DNA of 56,805 nt from Lentisphaeria bacterium (GTDB taxonomy: Bacteria > Verrucomicrobiota > Lentisphaeria > Victivallales > Victivallaceae), in contig JAFSYV010000262.1 in the NCBI GenBank assembly GCA_017443585.1, positions 1 to 56,805 on the forward strand, given 5' to 3'. Below, one piece after another: positions 1 to 6,973 of this stretch (positions are counted from its first letter, which is position 1; every line of letters starts with the position of its first letter). The position numbers and the translations under genes were made by a program. The notes below the pieces were generated by a model, which saw only the letters and a program-made list of their open reading frames with translations, was not told the origin of the DNA and did not search any database.

Positions 1-578
1 GCGATCTCCCGCCGGGTCAGGCGGGGCAGGCCGATCAGGCAGGCCGCAACGAAGCCTTTGGCGACGGCGACTTCGGGCACGAGGAGCATCATCCGGTAGA
101 GGTCGATGGAGCCCTGACTGTGACCGAAAAGGATGTAAGGCCTCCCGCCGTTGAAGTGCTTGAGGTAGTGCCGGAAGGCCGCAACCGTGTCCGCAACTCC
201 GGGAAAAAGCGCCGGGCTTTTCCGCCAGTCCTCACCGGGACCGAGGAGTTCGATGCACCGGCCGTACTCCAGCTGGCGCACGTAGGGGGCGAAGACCCGG
301 ACGCCGGGGCCGAAGATCCCCGTCTGGGCGTTGACGAATCCCGTGGTCTTGGCCTGGAGCTTCGGATCGTTCCTCCACTCCATCAGGGGGCGGTTTTTAT
401 CCGCGAAGAGGACGGGATAGACGTAGAACACGTCGAAGGCCGCCGCCTTCTTTTCCGCATCGCACCGGACCCAGTTGGCCCGGACGCGGTAGTCGGTCAC
501 GGACGCCTGCGGCAGCGGTTCCCGCGCCGCGAGGACGCCAAAAAACACCGTAAACAACAGCAAAAAGCATCTTTTCAT
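1..578 (-). CDS. DUF3089-like alpha/beta hydrolase, partial (C-terminus outside window)
   Basis: About 192 residues are visible; the gene runs off the left edge. The start MKRCFLLLFTVFFG is a short hydrophobic signal peptide, so the protein is probably exported. The body has FDVFYVYPVLF near residue 50, the opening strand typical of the DUF3089 lysophospholipase-like family, and YILFGHSQGS near residue 165, a GxSxG nucleophile elbow with Ser as the likely catalytic residue. The acid and His of the triad would lie beyond the edge. The start is chosen because GGAGGAGATCGCGG sits just upstream; a second ATG three codons later is possible. It lies downstream of the rtc operon terminator in the same direction, so it is probably a separate unit. 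Family call is by motif and order only; the substrate is unknown. Confidence 0.7.
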   Translation of the reverse strand, partial: MKRCFLLLFTVFFGVLAAREPLPQASVTDYRVRANWVRCDAEKKAAAFDVFYVYPVLFADKNRPLMEWRNDPKLQAKTTGFVNAQTGIFGPGVRVFAPYVRQLEYGRCIELLGPGEDWRKSPALFPGVADTVAAFRHYLKHFNGGRPYILFGHSQGSIDLYRMMLLVPEVAVAKGFVAACLIGLPRLTRREI

Positions 579-603
579 CCGCGATCTCCTCCCTTTTCCC
601 TGC

Positions 604-657
604 AAAAAAATCCCCGCCCGAACGGGGCGTATCCATAATTTACACCCTGGGCGGGGA
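604..657 (-). terminator. Rho-independent terminator of the rtcA-rtcB-tRNA-like operon
   Basis: On the minus strand AAATCCCCGCCC pairs with GGGCGGGGATTT across a loop of about 29 nt and is followed by a run of seven T. It lies 15 nt after the 3' end of the tRNA-like element and 120 nt after rtcB, so the tRNA-like RNA falls inside the rtc transcript. The long loop is unusual, and an alternative inner hairpin is possible. Confidence 0.65.
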
Positions 658-671
658 TTTTGCAAGGGCGG

Positions 672-742
672 AAGCGGCCGACGGAGTCGAACCGTCTCCC
701 CCCGGAAAACGGGGATGCTAACCGTTGACACAAGACGCCGCT
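672..742 (-). tRNA. tRNA-like element, degenerate; isotype unresolved (Lys/Glu-like)
   Basis: A 71-nt cloverleaf-like sequence on the minus strand. The acceptor arms AGCGGCG and GGCCGCT pair in six of seven positions, and there is a perfect T arm, GACGG-TTCGACT-CCGTC. The D region contains the tRNA-like string AACGGTTAGCA, but its D stem pairs poorly. The anticodon arm is odd. It can be read as TCCCC-GTTTTCC-GGGGG (anticodon UUU) or shifted by one to UUC, neither giving a purine at position 37. It can also close as a five-base loop, CCCCG-TTTTC-CGGGG. The variable loop is only 2 nt and CCA is not encoded. It starts 35 nt after the rtcB stop on the same strand and precedes the terminator. It may be a decayed tRNA or a tRNA mimic co-expressed with RNA-repair enzymes. 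Confidence 0.5.
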
Positions 743-776
743 CCCGGCCCGCAAAAGAAGGTCAGGGAACAAACCG

Positions 777-1979
777 TCACCCCTTGAGGACGGCCAGGGG
801 CGTCAGGCGGACGAGGGGCTCCACCAAATCCGCCTCGGCGGCGATGACCTCGTCGATGGCCTTGTAGGCCTGAGGCGCTTCGGAAAGGTCCATGTGATTC
901 CCCTTCTTCCCGAACTTCCGCCACGGTTTCCAGCGTTCGCAGACGATCCCTTCCATGGCGGCGTCGCACTGGGCCACGGTGAGCTCCCGGCAGGCGGCCG
1001 TGCGGCTCATGACGCGGCCCGCGCCGTGGGAACAGCTCATGAAGGAGTCGGGATTCCCCAGCCCCCGCACGATGTAGCTCGCGGTCCCCATGGAGCCGGG
1101 GATGATGCCGATCTCGTCAAGTTTCGCGCTGGTGGCCCCCTTGCGGTGGATGCAGAGCTTTTCCCCGAAATGCTCCTCGAAGGCGGCGTAGTTGTGGTGG
1201 ATGTTCACCTCGCGCAGAAAGGCCGTTTCGGGCACGAACTCCGCGAAGGTCTCCTTGAGCACCGCCATCATGCGGCGGCGGTTCTCGGCGGCGTACCGGA
1301 GCGCGAAGAGCATGTCCCTGAAATAGTCGTGCCCTTCCTGCTCCCCGATGGGGAGAAAGGCCAGATCCGGGTCGGGGAGCTGAACGCGGTATGCCTCATT
1401 GAGCTTCGCCGCCTTGCGGTGGTAATACTCCTCGATGCGCTTGCCCAGATTCCGGCTGCCGGAGTGGATCATGAGCCACACGGATCCCGTGTCGGACTTC
1501 TGGATCTCGATGAAGTGGTTCCCGCCGCCCAGGGTCCCGAGGTTCTTCCGGTCCAGGGCGTTGGGGAAGTCCGCCGTCCGGCCGTTGTGGTCGAGGTAGG
1601 ACTCGAAGCCTTCCCACTCCTGCTGCTCCGGGTGGCTCACGCCTTCGCCCACGGGGATCCGTTGCTTGACCTTTTCCTGAATGGCCCTGCGGAAGGTCAT
1701 TTCCGCAAGTCTTTCCGCGGGGACGTCCGTTTCCACGGCGACCATGCCGCAGCCGATATCCACCCCCACCGCGGCGGGGATCACCGCGCCCCGGACGGCG
1801 ATGACGCCCCCGATGGGCATGCCGTAGCCCTGATGGCAGTCGGGCATCAGCGCCACGTGATGGGCGAGAGCCGGGTGCTTCGCCAGATTTTCCGCCTGGA
1901 CCAGCGCGCCGGGCTCCACCTCGGCGCACCAGCTCTTCACCGGGATCCGGCAGTCGCCGTCGAATTTTTCCCACTTCAT
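777..1979 (-). CDS. rtcB: RNA-splicing/repair ligase RtcB
   Basis: A 400-aa protein of normal RtcB length (E. coli 408 aa). RtcB is the GTP- and Mn-dependent ligase that joins 2',3'-cyclic-phosphate or 3'-phosphate RNA ends to 5'-OH ends. The signature VGVDIGCGM near residue 75 supplies the metal-binding Cys. GGGNHFIEI and MIHSGSRNLG supply metal-binding His residues, and HHN near residue 265 another. The His of CSHGAGR, 56 residues later, matches the residue guanylylated in family members. HRKGAT is also intact. The ATG overlaps the rtcA stop (ATGA), showing translational coupling, and fixes the start although the frame stays open far upstream. It lies in a sigma-54-driven operon with rtcA and a 3' tRNA-like RNA. 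Confidence 0.97.
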   Translation of the reverse strand: MKWEKFDGDCRIPVKSWCAEVEPGALVQAENLAKHPALAHHVALMPDCHQGYGMPIGGVIAVRGAVIPAAVGVDIGCGMVAVETDVPAERLAEMTFRRAIQEKVKQRIPVGEGVSHPEQQEWEGFESYLDHNGRTADFPNALDRKNLGTLGGGNHFIEIQKSDTGSVWLMIHSGSRNLGKRIEEYYHRKAAKLNEAYRVQLPDPDLAFLPIGEQEGHDYFRDMLFALRYAAENRRRMMAVLKETFAEFVPETAFLREVNIHHNYAAFEEHFGEKLCIHRKGATSAKLDEIGIIPGSMGTASYIVRGLGNPDSFMSCSHGAGRVMSRTAACRELTVAQCDAAMEGIVCERWKPWRKFGKKGNHMDLSEAPQAYKAIDEVIAAEADLVEPLVRLTPLAVLKG

Positions 1980-2992
1980 TTTTTCACCTCTATCGTAAAA
2001 GTTCCGTTTTCGTTGTTTGCGATGCCGATCCCGACGTCGAGAAAGCGCCGGATGACTTCGCAGTTGGTGGTCGTGTGCTGAGACACGGGGAGCGTGAGGA
2101 ACCGGCCCCCTGCGCCCAGCGCCATGGGGAGCAGCAGCTGGTCCGCCAGATACCGGCCCACAGGGGCGTTGACGGCCAGATACTTCTTCACCATGCCGGC
2201 GACCCTTTCGCTCACCTGGCTCCGGGAGACCCCGAAACTGCCGCAGACGCCGAAAAGCTCCGTGATGTTCTCGCTGTCGAGCCGGGCGAAGAGGGCATTT
2301 CCGGGGCCGGGGGAGTCCGCGTTCAGCCATTTCGCCCGGAATTCCACCCCGGGGAGCTGCTTCCGGCAGAGCCGGATCTCGTCCTCGAGGATCTTTTCGT
2401 CGATGCCGCTGCCCAGGGCGGTCAGCGCCGACTCGAGGAGCCGTCCCCGCTCCATGCAGACGAAAGGTCTCCACGTTTTCACGGGGGCGATGTCGAGAAG
2501 GATCCGGCCGCCCCCCGCCGGGTAGAAGCCCACGGACTCCAGTTCCGCCGCGACCTCCGCCCCCATTTTGCGGAGCGCCGCCAGATAGACATCGCGGAAA
2601 AACTCCCAGAGAGGCGCCTTTTCGCAGTGGGTCCCGCCCTCGATCACCACATGGGAGACCCCGTCGCCTTGAAGCAGGACGGGGATCACCGTCTGGGCGA
2701 TGAGCAGGGTGCTCCCCGCGCTGCCCACGGCAAAGCGGTAGGCCCCGGAGCGGATCTTGCCCGGAGTGAAGGCGAGCTCCTGCGAGTTCAGCTCCGCCCC
2801 GGTGAGGACGCCCCCCGTGATCTCCGCCGCCGCCTTGACGCAGGTCAGATGCTGGCGCATGAGCCCCGGCTTCTTGCGGCCGCCCCGGATGCGGGTGATA
2901 TGTACGCCCTGCCCGGTGATGGCCGCAAGGGCAAGGGAAGTCCGGAGGATCTGTCCCCCGCCTTCGCCGAAAGTTCCGTCTATTTCGATCAT
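1976..2992 (-). CDS. rtcA: RNA 3'-terminal phosphate cyclase RtcA
   Basis: A 338-aa protein of family-typical length. RtcA converts RNA 3'-phosphate to 2',3'-cyclic phosphate through an enzyme-AMP intermediate. The N-terminus IDGTFGEGGGQILRTSLALA and then IRGGRKKPGLMRQHL are family hallmarks. Near the C-terminus, ADQLLLPMALGAGG is followed by SQHTTTNCEV, whose His corresponds to the adenylated residue. The start ATG has GAGGAAG about 8 nt upstream. A leader of about 300 nt carrying three conserved hairpins separates it from the sigma-54 promoter. Its stop overlaps the rtcB start by 4 nt. RtcA prepares ends that RtcB seals. Confidence 0.97.
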   Translation of the reverse strand: MIEIDGTFGEGGGQILRTSLALAAITGQGVHITRIRGGRKKPGLMRQHLTCVKAAAEITGGVLTGAELNSQELAFTPGKIRSGAYRFAVGSAGSTLLIAQTVIPVLLQGDGVSHVVIEGGTHCEKAPLWEFFRDVYLAALRKMGAEVAAELESVGFYPAGGGRILLDIAPVKTWRPFVCMERGRLLESALTALGSGIDEKILEDEIRLCRKQLPGVEFRAKWLNADSPGPGNALFARLDSENITELFGVCGSFGVSRSQVSERVAGMVKKYLAVNAPVGRYLADQLLLPMALGAGGRFLTLPVSQHTTTNCEVIRRFLDVGIGIANNENGTFTIEVKK

Positions 2993-3042
2993 TTTTCTTC
3001 CTCAAAGTTCTTCTTTTTTTCTGTGCCGCCGTCCGGAAGGAG

Positions 3043-3103
3043 GGGCGGGAAGCCGCGCCAGCTTCCAGCATGTGGCATGCTCGTAACGCATTTTCCCCCG
3101 CCC
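3043..3103 (-). ncRNA. Leader hairpin unit 3 (proximal to rtcA)
   Basis: On the minus strand GGGCGGG pairs with CCCGCCC, with further pairing inward to GCG/CGC. The terminal part starts with TTACGAG and ends with CTGG, as in the two other units. Inside, AGCATG-CCA-CATGCT can form a second stem. This unit is 2 nt shorter in the conserved segment than the others. The function is unknown; the structural call is from pairing seen by eye. Confidence 0.55.
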
Positions 3104-3111
3104 GGGCCGGA

Positions 3112-3160
3112 GGAAGCACGCCAGCCCTCTAACAGTGTAGTCTACTCGTAACGTGCTTCC
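3112..3160 (-). ncRNA. Leader hairpin unit 2 (middle)
   Basis: A perfect 9-bp stem, GGAAGCACG with CGTGCTTCC, encloses 31 nt that begin TTACGAG and end GGCTGG. CCGG/CCGG can extend the stem outward across a small interior loop. Its stem sequence differs from units 1 and 3 while the loop ends are conserved, which is what selection on RNA structure produces. The unit lies in the predicted sigma-54 transcript ahead of rtcA. Confidence 0.6.
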
Positions 3161-3175
3161 CCCGGGCCGCCCGGA

Positions 3176-3231
3176 GCGGGAAAAACGCCAGCTCTCCAAC
3201 AGGGTGGTATTCTCGTAACGTATTTTCCCGC
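3176..3231 (-). ncRNA. Leader hairpin unit 1 (proximal to promoter)
   Basis: GCGGGAAAATACG pairs with CGTTTTTCCCGC as 12 bp with one bulged T. The enclosed 31 nt begin TTACGAG and end GCTGG. The conserved CGTTACGAG blocks of the three units are spaced 67 and 65 nt apart. An additional hairpin, CCGGGG/CCCCGG, at 3252-3275 lies between this unit and the promoter. Confidence 0.6.
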
Positions 3232-3308
3232 CCCGGACCTTTCCTCCTTCTCCGGGGCTGCCGCTTTTTCCCCGGAACCGGGCCGATCCCGGCCGGACAC
3301 TGACCATA

Positions 3309-3326
3309 CTGCAAAAGCCGTGCCAA
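3309..3326 (-). promoter_or_regulatory. Sigma-54 (-24/-12) promoter of the rtc operon
   Basis: The minus strand reads TTGGCACGGCTTTTGCA, matching TGGCAC-N5-TTGCA exactly, with the required 10 bp between the GG and GC dinucleotides. Transcription should start near 3299 and run through the three leader hairpins into rtcA. RtcR, encoded divergently and keeping the GAFTGA loop, is the expected activator. Confidence 0.93.
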
Positions 3327-3353
3327 CTTTTCTTTTCCGCCGGAAAAAAAGTT
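3325..3353. promoter_or_regulatory. Near-palindrome beside the sigma-54 promoter, possible activator site
   Basis: TTTTCCG-C-CGGAAAA is a perfect 7-bp inverted repeat, extending imperfectly outward as AACTTTT and AAAGTT. It abuts the -24 element on the rtcR side, where an enhancer-binding protein or a bending protein could sit. Being AT-rich, it could also be chance. Confidence 0.3.
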
Positions 3354-3414
3354 TTTTTCGGCTCCTTCCGGGGCGGAAATTCCGTTTATTTTGCTCTTCG
3401 GAAACAAAAACCCC

Positions 3415-3443
3415 TTGCATTGAAAAGGAAGCTGTGCTATATT
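3415..3443 (+). promoter_or_regulatory. Sigma-70-type promoter of rtcR
   Basis: TTGCAT, a 17-bp spacer and TATATT with an upstream TGTGC (extended -10). The predicted start lies near 3450, after the ATG of a longer open frame at 3320, so translation should begin at 3476. Confidence 0.75.
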
Positions 3444-3444
3444 A

Positions 3445-3463
3445 TTTTATAGGAACTATAAAA
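3445..3463. promoter_or_regulatory. 8-bp inverted repeat at the rtcR transcription start
   Basis: TTTTATAG-GAA-CTATAAAA is a perfect palindrome overlapping the predicted rtcR start site. Such a position suits a repressor or autoregulator operator, or a short 5' hairpin. There is no direct evidence for the binding protein. Confidence 0.4.
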
Positions 3464-3475
3464 GAAGATAGAAAC

Positions 3476-5071
3476 ATGAAGATCCTCATTTCACTTCTGG
3501 GCAGTACGCTGGACGCCCACGGCCGGGGGCAGGGCCGCTGGGGCGTGTGGCGGCCCTCCGTGGCGCTGGCCATGCAGGAGGAACTGCACTTCGACCGCTA
3601 CCATCTCATCTATCAGCCGGAGTTCGAAAATTTGCAGGAGGTCGTGGCGGCGGACATCCACACCTGCTCCCCCGACACCGAGGTGGTGCCGGAGCCCGTC
3701 CCCTTCGCCGACCCGTGGGACTTCGAGGAGGTCTATTCGAAACTCTACGACTTCAGTTGCAAGTACAACTTCGCCGCGGAAGATCACGACTACTACATCC
3801 ACATCACCACGGGGACCCACGTGGCCCAGATCTGCCTCTTTCTGCTGAACGAATCCCACCACCTGCCGGGGCGGCTGATCCAGACCCAGCCCACCCGGCG
3901 GGACTGCGCCCGGGGCAGTTACAGGGTCATCGACCTGGACCTTTCCCGCTACGATCTGCTGGCCAAGCGCTTCGCCGAGGAGCAGACCCGGGACGCCGCC
4001 TTCCTGAAATCCGGCATCGCCACGCGGAATGAAAAGTTCAACAAACTCATCGACACCATCGAACGCGTGGCCGTGCGCTCGGCGGAGCCGATCCTCCTCA
4101 CGGGGCCCACGGGCGCGGGCAAATCCCAGCTGGCCCGGCGCATCTACGAACTCAAGAAGATGAACAGCCAGCTCCGGGGGCCCTTCGTGGACGTGAACTG
4201 CGCCACGCTCCGGGGCGATCAGGCCATGAGCACCCTTTTCGGCCATAAGAAGGGGGCCTTCACCGGGGCCGCCGCCGACCGGGCGGGGCTGCTGAAGACC
4301 GCCGACGGGGGCATCCTCTTTCTGGACGAGATCGGGGAACTGGGGCTCGACGAACAGGCCATGCTGCTCCGGGCGGTGGAGGAAAAAACCTTTCTGCCCC
4401 TGGGCTCCGACCGGGAAGAAAACAGCTCCTTCCAGCTGATCTGCGGCACCAACCGGGATCTGGAAAGCGCGGTGGAAGAAGGAAAATTCCGGGCCGATCT
4501 GCTGGCCCGCATCGACCTGTGGCACTTCGCCCTGCCCGGCCTCGCCGAGCGGCGCGAGGACATCGAACCCAATCTGGACTACGAGCTGGCCCGTTTCGCG
4601 AAATCGAGCGGCAAGCACGTCACCTTCAACAAGGAGGCGAGGGCTCTGTTCCTCGAATACGCCCTCTCCCCGTCCACGCGGTGGGAGGGGAATTTCCGGG
4701 AGCTCAACGCCATGGTGCTCCGGATGGCGACCCTTTCCTCCGGGGGGCGCATCGACCTCGAAACGGTCCGGGAGGAGCTGGCGCGGAAAACGGCCGCGCC
4801 CCGAAAACAGCCGGACTTTCCCGGACTCGACGGCCTTCCCCCCGGACTCCGGGAGGGCATGGATCTCTTCGAGCTGATCCAGCTTCAAGGGGTGCTGAAA
4901 GTGTGCCGGGAAAGCCGGAATCTGGCCGACGCGGGGAAGAAACTTTTCGCCGTTTCCCGGCGGGCGCGGAAGAGCGTCAACGACTCCGACCGCCTGAGCA
5001 AGTACCTCGCCCGGTACGGCCTGACCTTTCACGACGCTTCCCGCCCGGAAGGAGGGGACGGCCGCCGGTGA
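3476..5071 (+). CDS. rtcR: RtcR, sigma-54-dependent activator of RNA repair with CARF domain
   Basis: A 531-aa protein, close to E. coli RtcR (532 aa). The N-terminal 180 residues, starting LISLLGSTLDAHGRGQGRW and including HITTGTHVAQ, form the CARF-like sensory domain of RtcR. The AAA+ domain follows, with Walker A GPTGAGKS near residue 210, the sigma-54 contact loop GAFTGA near 260 and Walker B ILFLDEIGE near 280. The C-terminus carries a Fis-type helix-turn-helix region around residues 490-525. The start MKIL is chosen because the promoter lies inside the longer open frame. It is divergent from rtcA-rtcB and should switch on their sigma-54 promoter when the CARF domain senses an RNA end or fragment. 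Confidence 0.96.
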   Translation: MKILISLLGSTLDAHGRGQGRWGVWRPSVALAMQEELHFDRYHLIYQPEFENLQEVVAADIHTCSPDTEVVPEPVPFADPWDFEEVYSKLYDFSCKYNFAAEDHDYYIHITTGTHVAQICLFLLNESHHLPGRLIQTQPTRRDCARGSYRVIDLDLSRYDLLAKRFAEEQTRDAAFLKSGIATRNEKFNKLIDTIERVAVRSAEPILLTGPTGAGKSQLARRIYELKKMNSQLRGPFVDVNCATLRGDQAMSTLFGHKKGAFTGAAADRAGLLKTADGGILFLDEIGELGLDEQAMLLRAVEEKTFLPLGSDREENSSFQLICGTNRDLESAVEEGKFRADLLARIDLWHFALPGLAERREDIEPNLDYELARFAKSSGKHVTFNKEARALFLEYALSPSTRWEGNFRELNAMVLRMATLSSGGRIDLETVREELARKTAAPRKQPDFPGLDGLPPGLREGMDLFELIQLQGVLKVCRESRNLADAGKKLFAVSRRARKSVNDSDRLSKYLARYGLTFHDASRPEGGDGRR

Positions 5072-5080
5072 CGGTTTTTC

Positions 5081-5109
5081 TTGACTTTCGGCGGAAAACG
5101 GAGTATATT
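5081..5109 (+). promoter_or_regulatory. Promoter of the 5166-6949 gene pair
   Basis: TTGACT, a 17-bp spacer and TATATT followed by ATG. A consensus-like -35 and exact spacing. It lies just after the rtcR stop. Confidence 0.8.
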
Positions 5110-5165
5110 ATGCGGAGAAATGTTCAACCCGTGCAGCTGGAAAATCGAACTCGGAACCGTGGATC

Positions 5166-5411
5166 ATGAAAGAGATTGCAAGCGCTCTCCCGCCTGAAAG
5201 GCGAGGTGTTTCCGGAACATGGGCGGCTTTGTCTCCGGCGGAAAAGAAACGTGAACTCTTCCGCCGCCAGAAGGAGCTGCTGGCGACCTTTCTCGCCACC
5301 GGGGCCATCAGTCAGGCCCAGCACGACAAAAGCTTGAATTGCCTCATCGAAAAGATGGGGATCCGGGAGGATGCCGGAGAGCGCGGCGCCGAAGGTAAGG
5401 TGCGGAAATGA
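5166..5411 (+). CDS. Small conserved-looking protein of unknown function
   Basis: An 81-aa soluble, charged protein. The central part, LSPAEKKRELFRRQKELLA followed by TFLATGAISQAQHDKSL and ending near KMGI, reads as two helices with an amphipathic pattern. From memory it resembles small unannotated proteins of gut anaerobes, but I cannot assign a family. It has its own strong promoter 57 nt upstream, and its stop overlaps the next start (ATGA), so it is coupled to the glycosidase gene. It has no signal peptide, Cys cluster or membrane segment. Confidence 0.7.
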   Translation: MKEIASALPPERRGVSGTWAALSPAEKKRELFRRQKELLATFLATGAISQAQHDKSLNCLIEKMGIREDAGERGAEGKVRK

Positions 5412-6949
5412 AAGAAAAGTTTTGCGAATGTGCCGGAGCGGGGAGCGAAACCTTTGCCGCGCTCCTCGATGATACGGCGGCGGCCTTCTTCGGCGGGCTC
5501 TCCCGGCTGGCCGACGACAAGCTTGAGCTGCTGGTCGAAGGGGGCAAGTGGCAGGGCTGCTGGAGCCAGAACTACTTCGGCATGTGCTGCGCCACGCCGC
5601 TCCTTTCGGGGAAACTGCTCGACTATCACGAAAACACCCTCGAAGCCTTTTTCGATCTGCAGGGGGACGGCCGCCGCACCGACATGAAGGGATTCACGGC
5701 TCCGGAAGGGGCTCTCCCTGAATATCTGGCCCTTTGGAACGGCTTCCCCGAGCCCCGCTACAAGAACGACGAAAGTTCCGGGCTGGCGGCGGAGTTCGAT
5801 TTCTGGGTCGAGGGCAGCGCGGCAAGCGTCATTTCCCTGTGCGACCTGCTCCTCGACCGGCGGGACCGGGAAAAGACCGCCCGCTATCTGCCGGGGATCG
5901 AAAAGGCTTTGCAGTGGCTCCTGTCGCGGAAAGATCCCCGCACGGGGCTTTTGCGGGTCGGGCCCGCCGGGACGCTCATCGAACGGGCCTACGGGGCCAC
6001 CTTCCGGCGCGAAGGCGTTGCGGATCCGGGGCTTCCCGCGGGGTGCGCCGTCAACACGATCCGGGCGCTGCGGCTTGCCGCCGAACTCGAACTCATGACG
6101 GGCCGGGAGGAACCGGCCGCCCGATACCGGAATGAAGCCGCCGCCCTGACGCAGGCCCTCGAGCTCCTCGTGGAGGAGGATTCTTACCTCATCAACTATC
6201 TGGACGCCGACGGACTCCGCCACGGGGTTTTGGGTGCGGAGCGCTTCAGCTACTTCGAAGGGACCGCCAACACCGACGGCGCGGCGTGGGGGATCCTTTC
6301 CCCCGGCCGGGCGCGGCGGATCCTCGTGAAGCTGAAAAATCTTTCCCCAACGCCCCTCGCCGTTTCGGTCTGGCCGGTCCATGACGACGCCCATTACAGC
6401 TACCAGAAGAACGATCCGGCCTACGGCGGCGCGGGGAGCCACTGGAACGGGGCCGCCTGGTTCAGTTCGCAGGCCCGCTATCTGCTGGGACTGCTCCGGT
6501 ACGGCTTCTTCGAAGAGGCGCAGGCCGTGGGAAAGGCCATGCTGGCCGTCCACGACACGGGAACCATGCGCGACGTGATGGACGACTACGGCCGCCGGGC
6601 TCCGGGCGGGAACAACCCGGAAAAGAGCGGCACATTCTACATCGACGGCTTCGGCGCTTTCGCGGGGCTGCTGCGGGGCCTCTTCGAGGCGGAATATCTG
6701 GCTTCGGCAATAGCCCTGGCCCCCCATCTGCCCGAAAACATCACCTCTTACGTGCAGCGCGTCCCCTTCTTCTGGGGCGGCAAACGGATCTTCCCGCGGG
6801 TCACGGGGAGCGGCTCCGAGGTGCGCGGGATCCGCGTCAACGGCAAGCCCTGTGCCCCCGAGCGCCGGGAAGGCCGCTTCCTTTTCGACTGGGACAAACT
6901 CCCCGAAACGGCGGAGATCGAATTTCTGCGGGAGACCCCGCAGGCATAA
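5408..6949 (+). CDS. Six-hairpin ((alpha/alpha)6-barrel) glycosidase-like protein
   Basis: A 513-aa protein without signal peptide, so cytosolic. The order of helices and motifs (KWQGCWSQNYFGM near residue 45, an AFFDLQGDG segment, SSGLAAEFDFWVEGS near 130, SHWNGAAWFSSQARYL near 345) is that of six-hairpin glycosidases such as glycogen-debranching-type and GH63/GH94-like enzymes. A C-terminal beta-sandwich-like tail follows HLPENITSYVQRVPFFWGG. Conserved Glu/Asp residues in EFDFWVEG and DDAHYSYQKND are candidates for catalysis, but the exact family is not determined. It is coupled to the small gene upstream and lies 24 nt ahead of an SLC12-type transporter. Confidence 0.65.
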   Translation: MKEKFCECAGAGSETFAALLDDTAAAFFGGLSRLADDKLELLVEGGKWQGCWSQNYFGMCCATPLLSGKLLDYHENTLEAFFDLQGDGRRTDMKGFTAPEGALPEYLALWNGFPEPRYKNDESSGLAAEFDFWVEGSAASVISLCDLLLDRRDREKTARYLPGIEKALQWLLSRKDPRTGLLRVGPAGTLIERAYGATFRREGVADPGLPAGCAVNTIRALRLAAELELMTGREEPAARYRNEAAALTQALELLVEEDSYLINYLDADGLRHGVLGAERFSYFEGTANTDGAAWGILSPGRARRILVKLKNLSPTPLAVSVWPVHDDAHYSYQKNDPAYGGAGSHWNGAAWFSSQARYLLGLLRYGFFEEAQAVGKAMLAVHDTGTMRDVMDDYGRRAPGGNNPEKSGTFYIDGFGAFAGLLRGLFEAEYLASAIALAPHLPENITSYVQRVPFFWGGKRIFPRVTGSGSEVRGIRVNGKPCAPERREGRFLFDWDKLPETAEIEFLRETPQA

Positions 6950-6973
6950 AGACGACAAATCGAGGATTCGAGA

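Noticed and set aside
3043..3231. CRISPR array
   Set aside because: Only three units, with the conserved parts on both ends of hairpins and variable paired stems; no constant repeat/variable spacer pattern and no cas genes.
3002..3307. Open frame through the rtc leader hairpins
   Set aside because: Low-complexity Arg/Gly/Pro translation, and the three repeats show pairing rather than codon conservation.
3320..3475. N-terminal extension of RtcR from the upstream ATG
   Set aside because: It would overlap the rtcR promoter; MKILISLLGST matches the family start and length.
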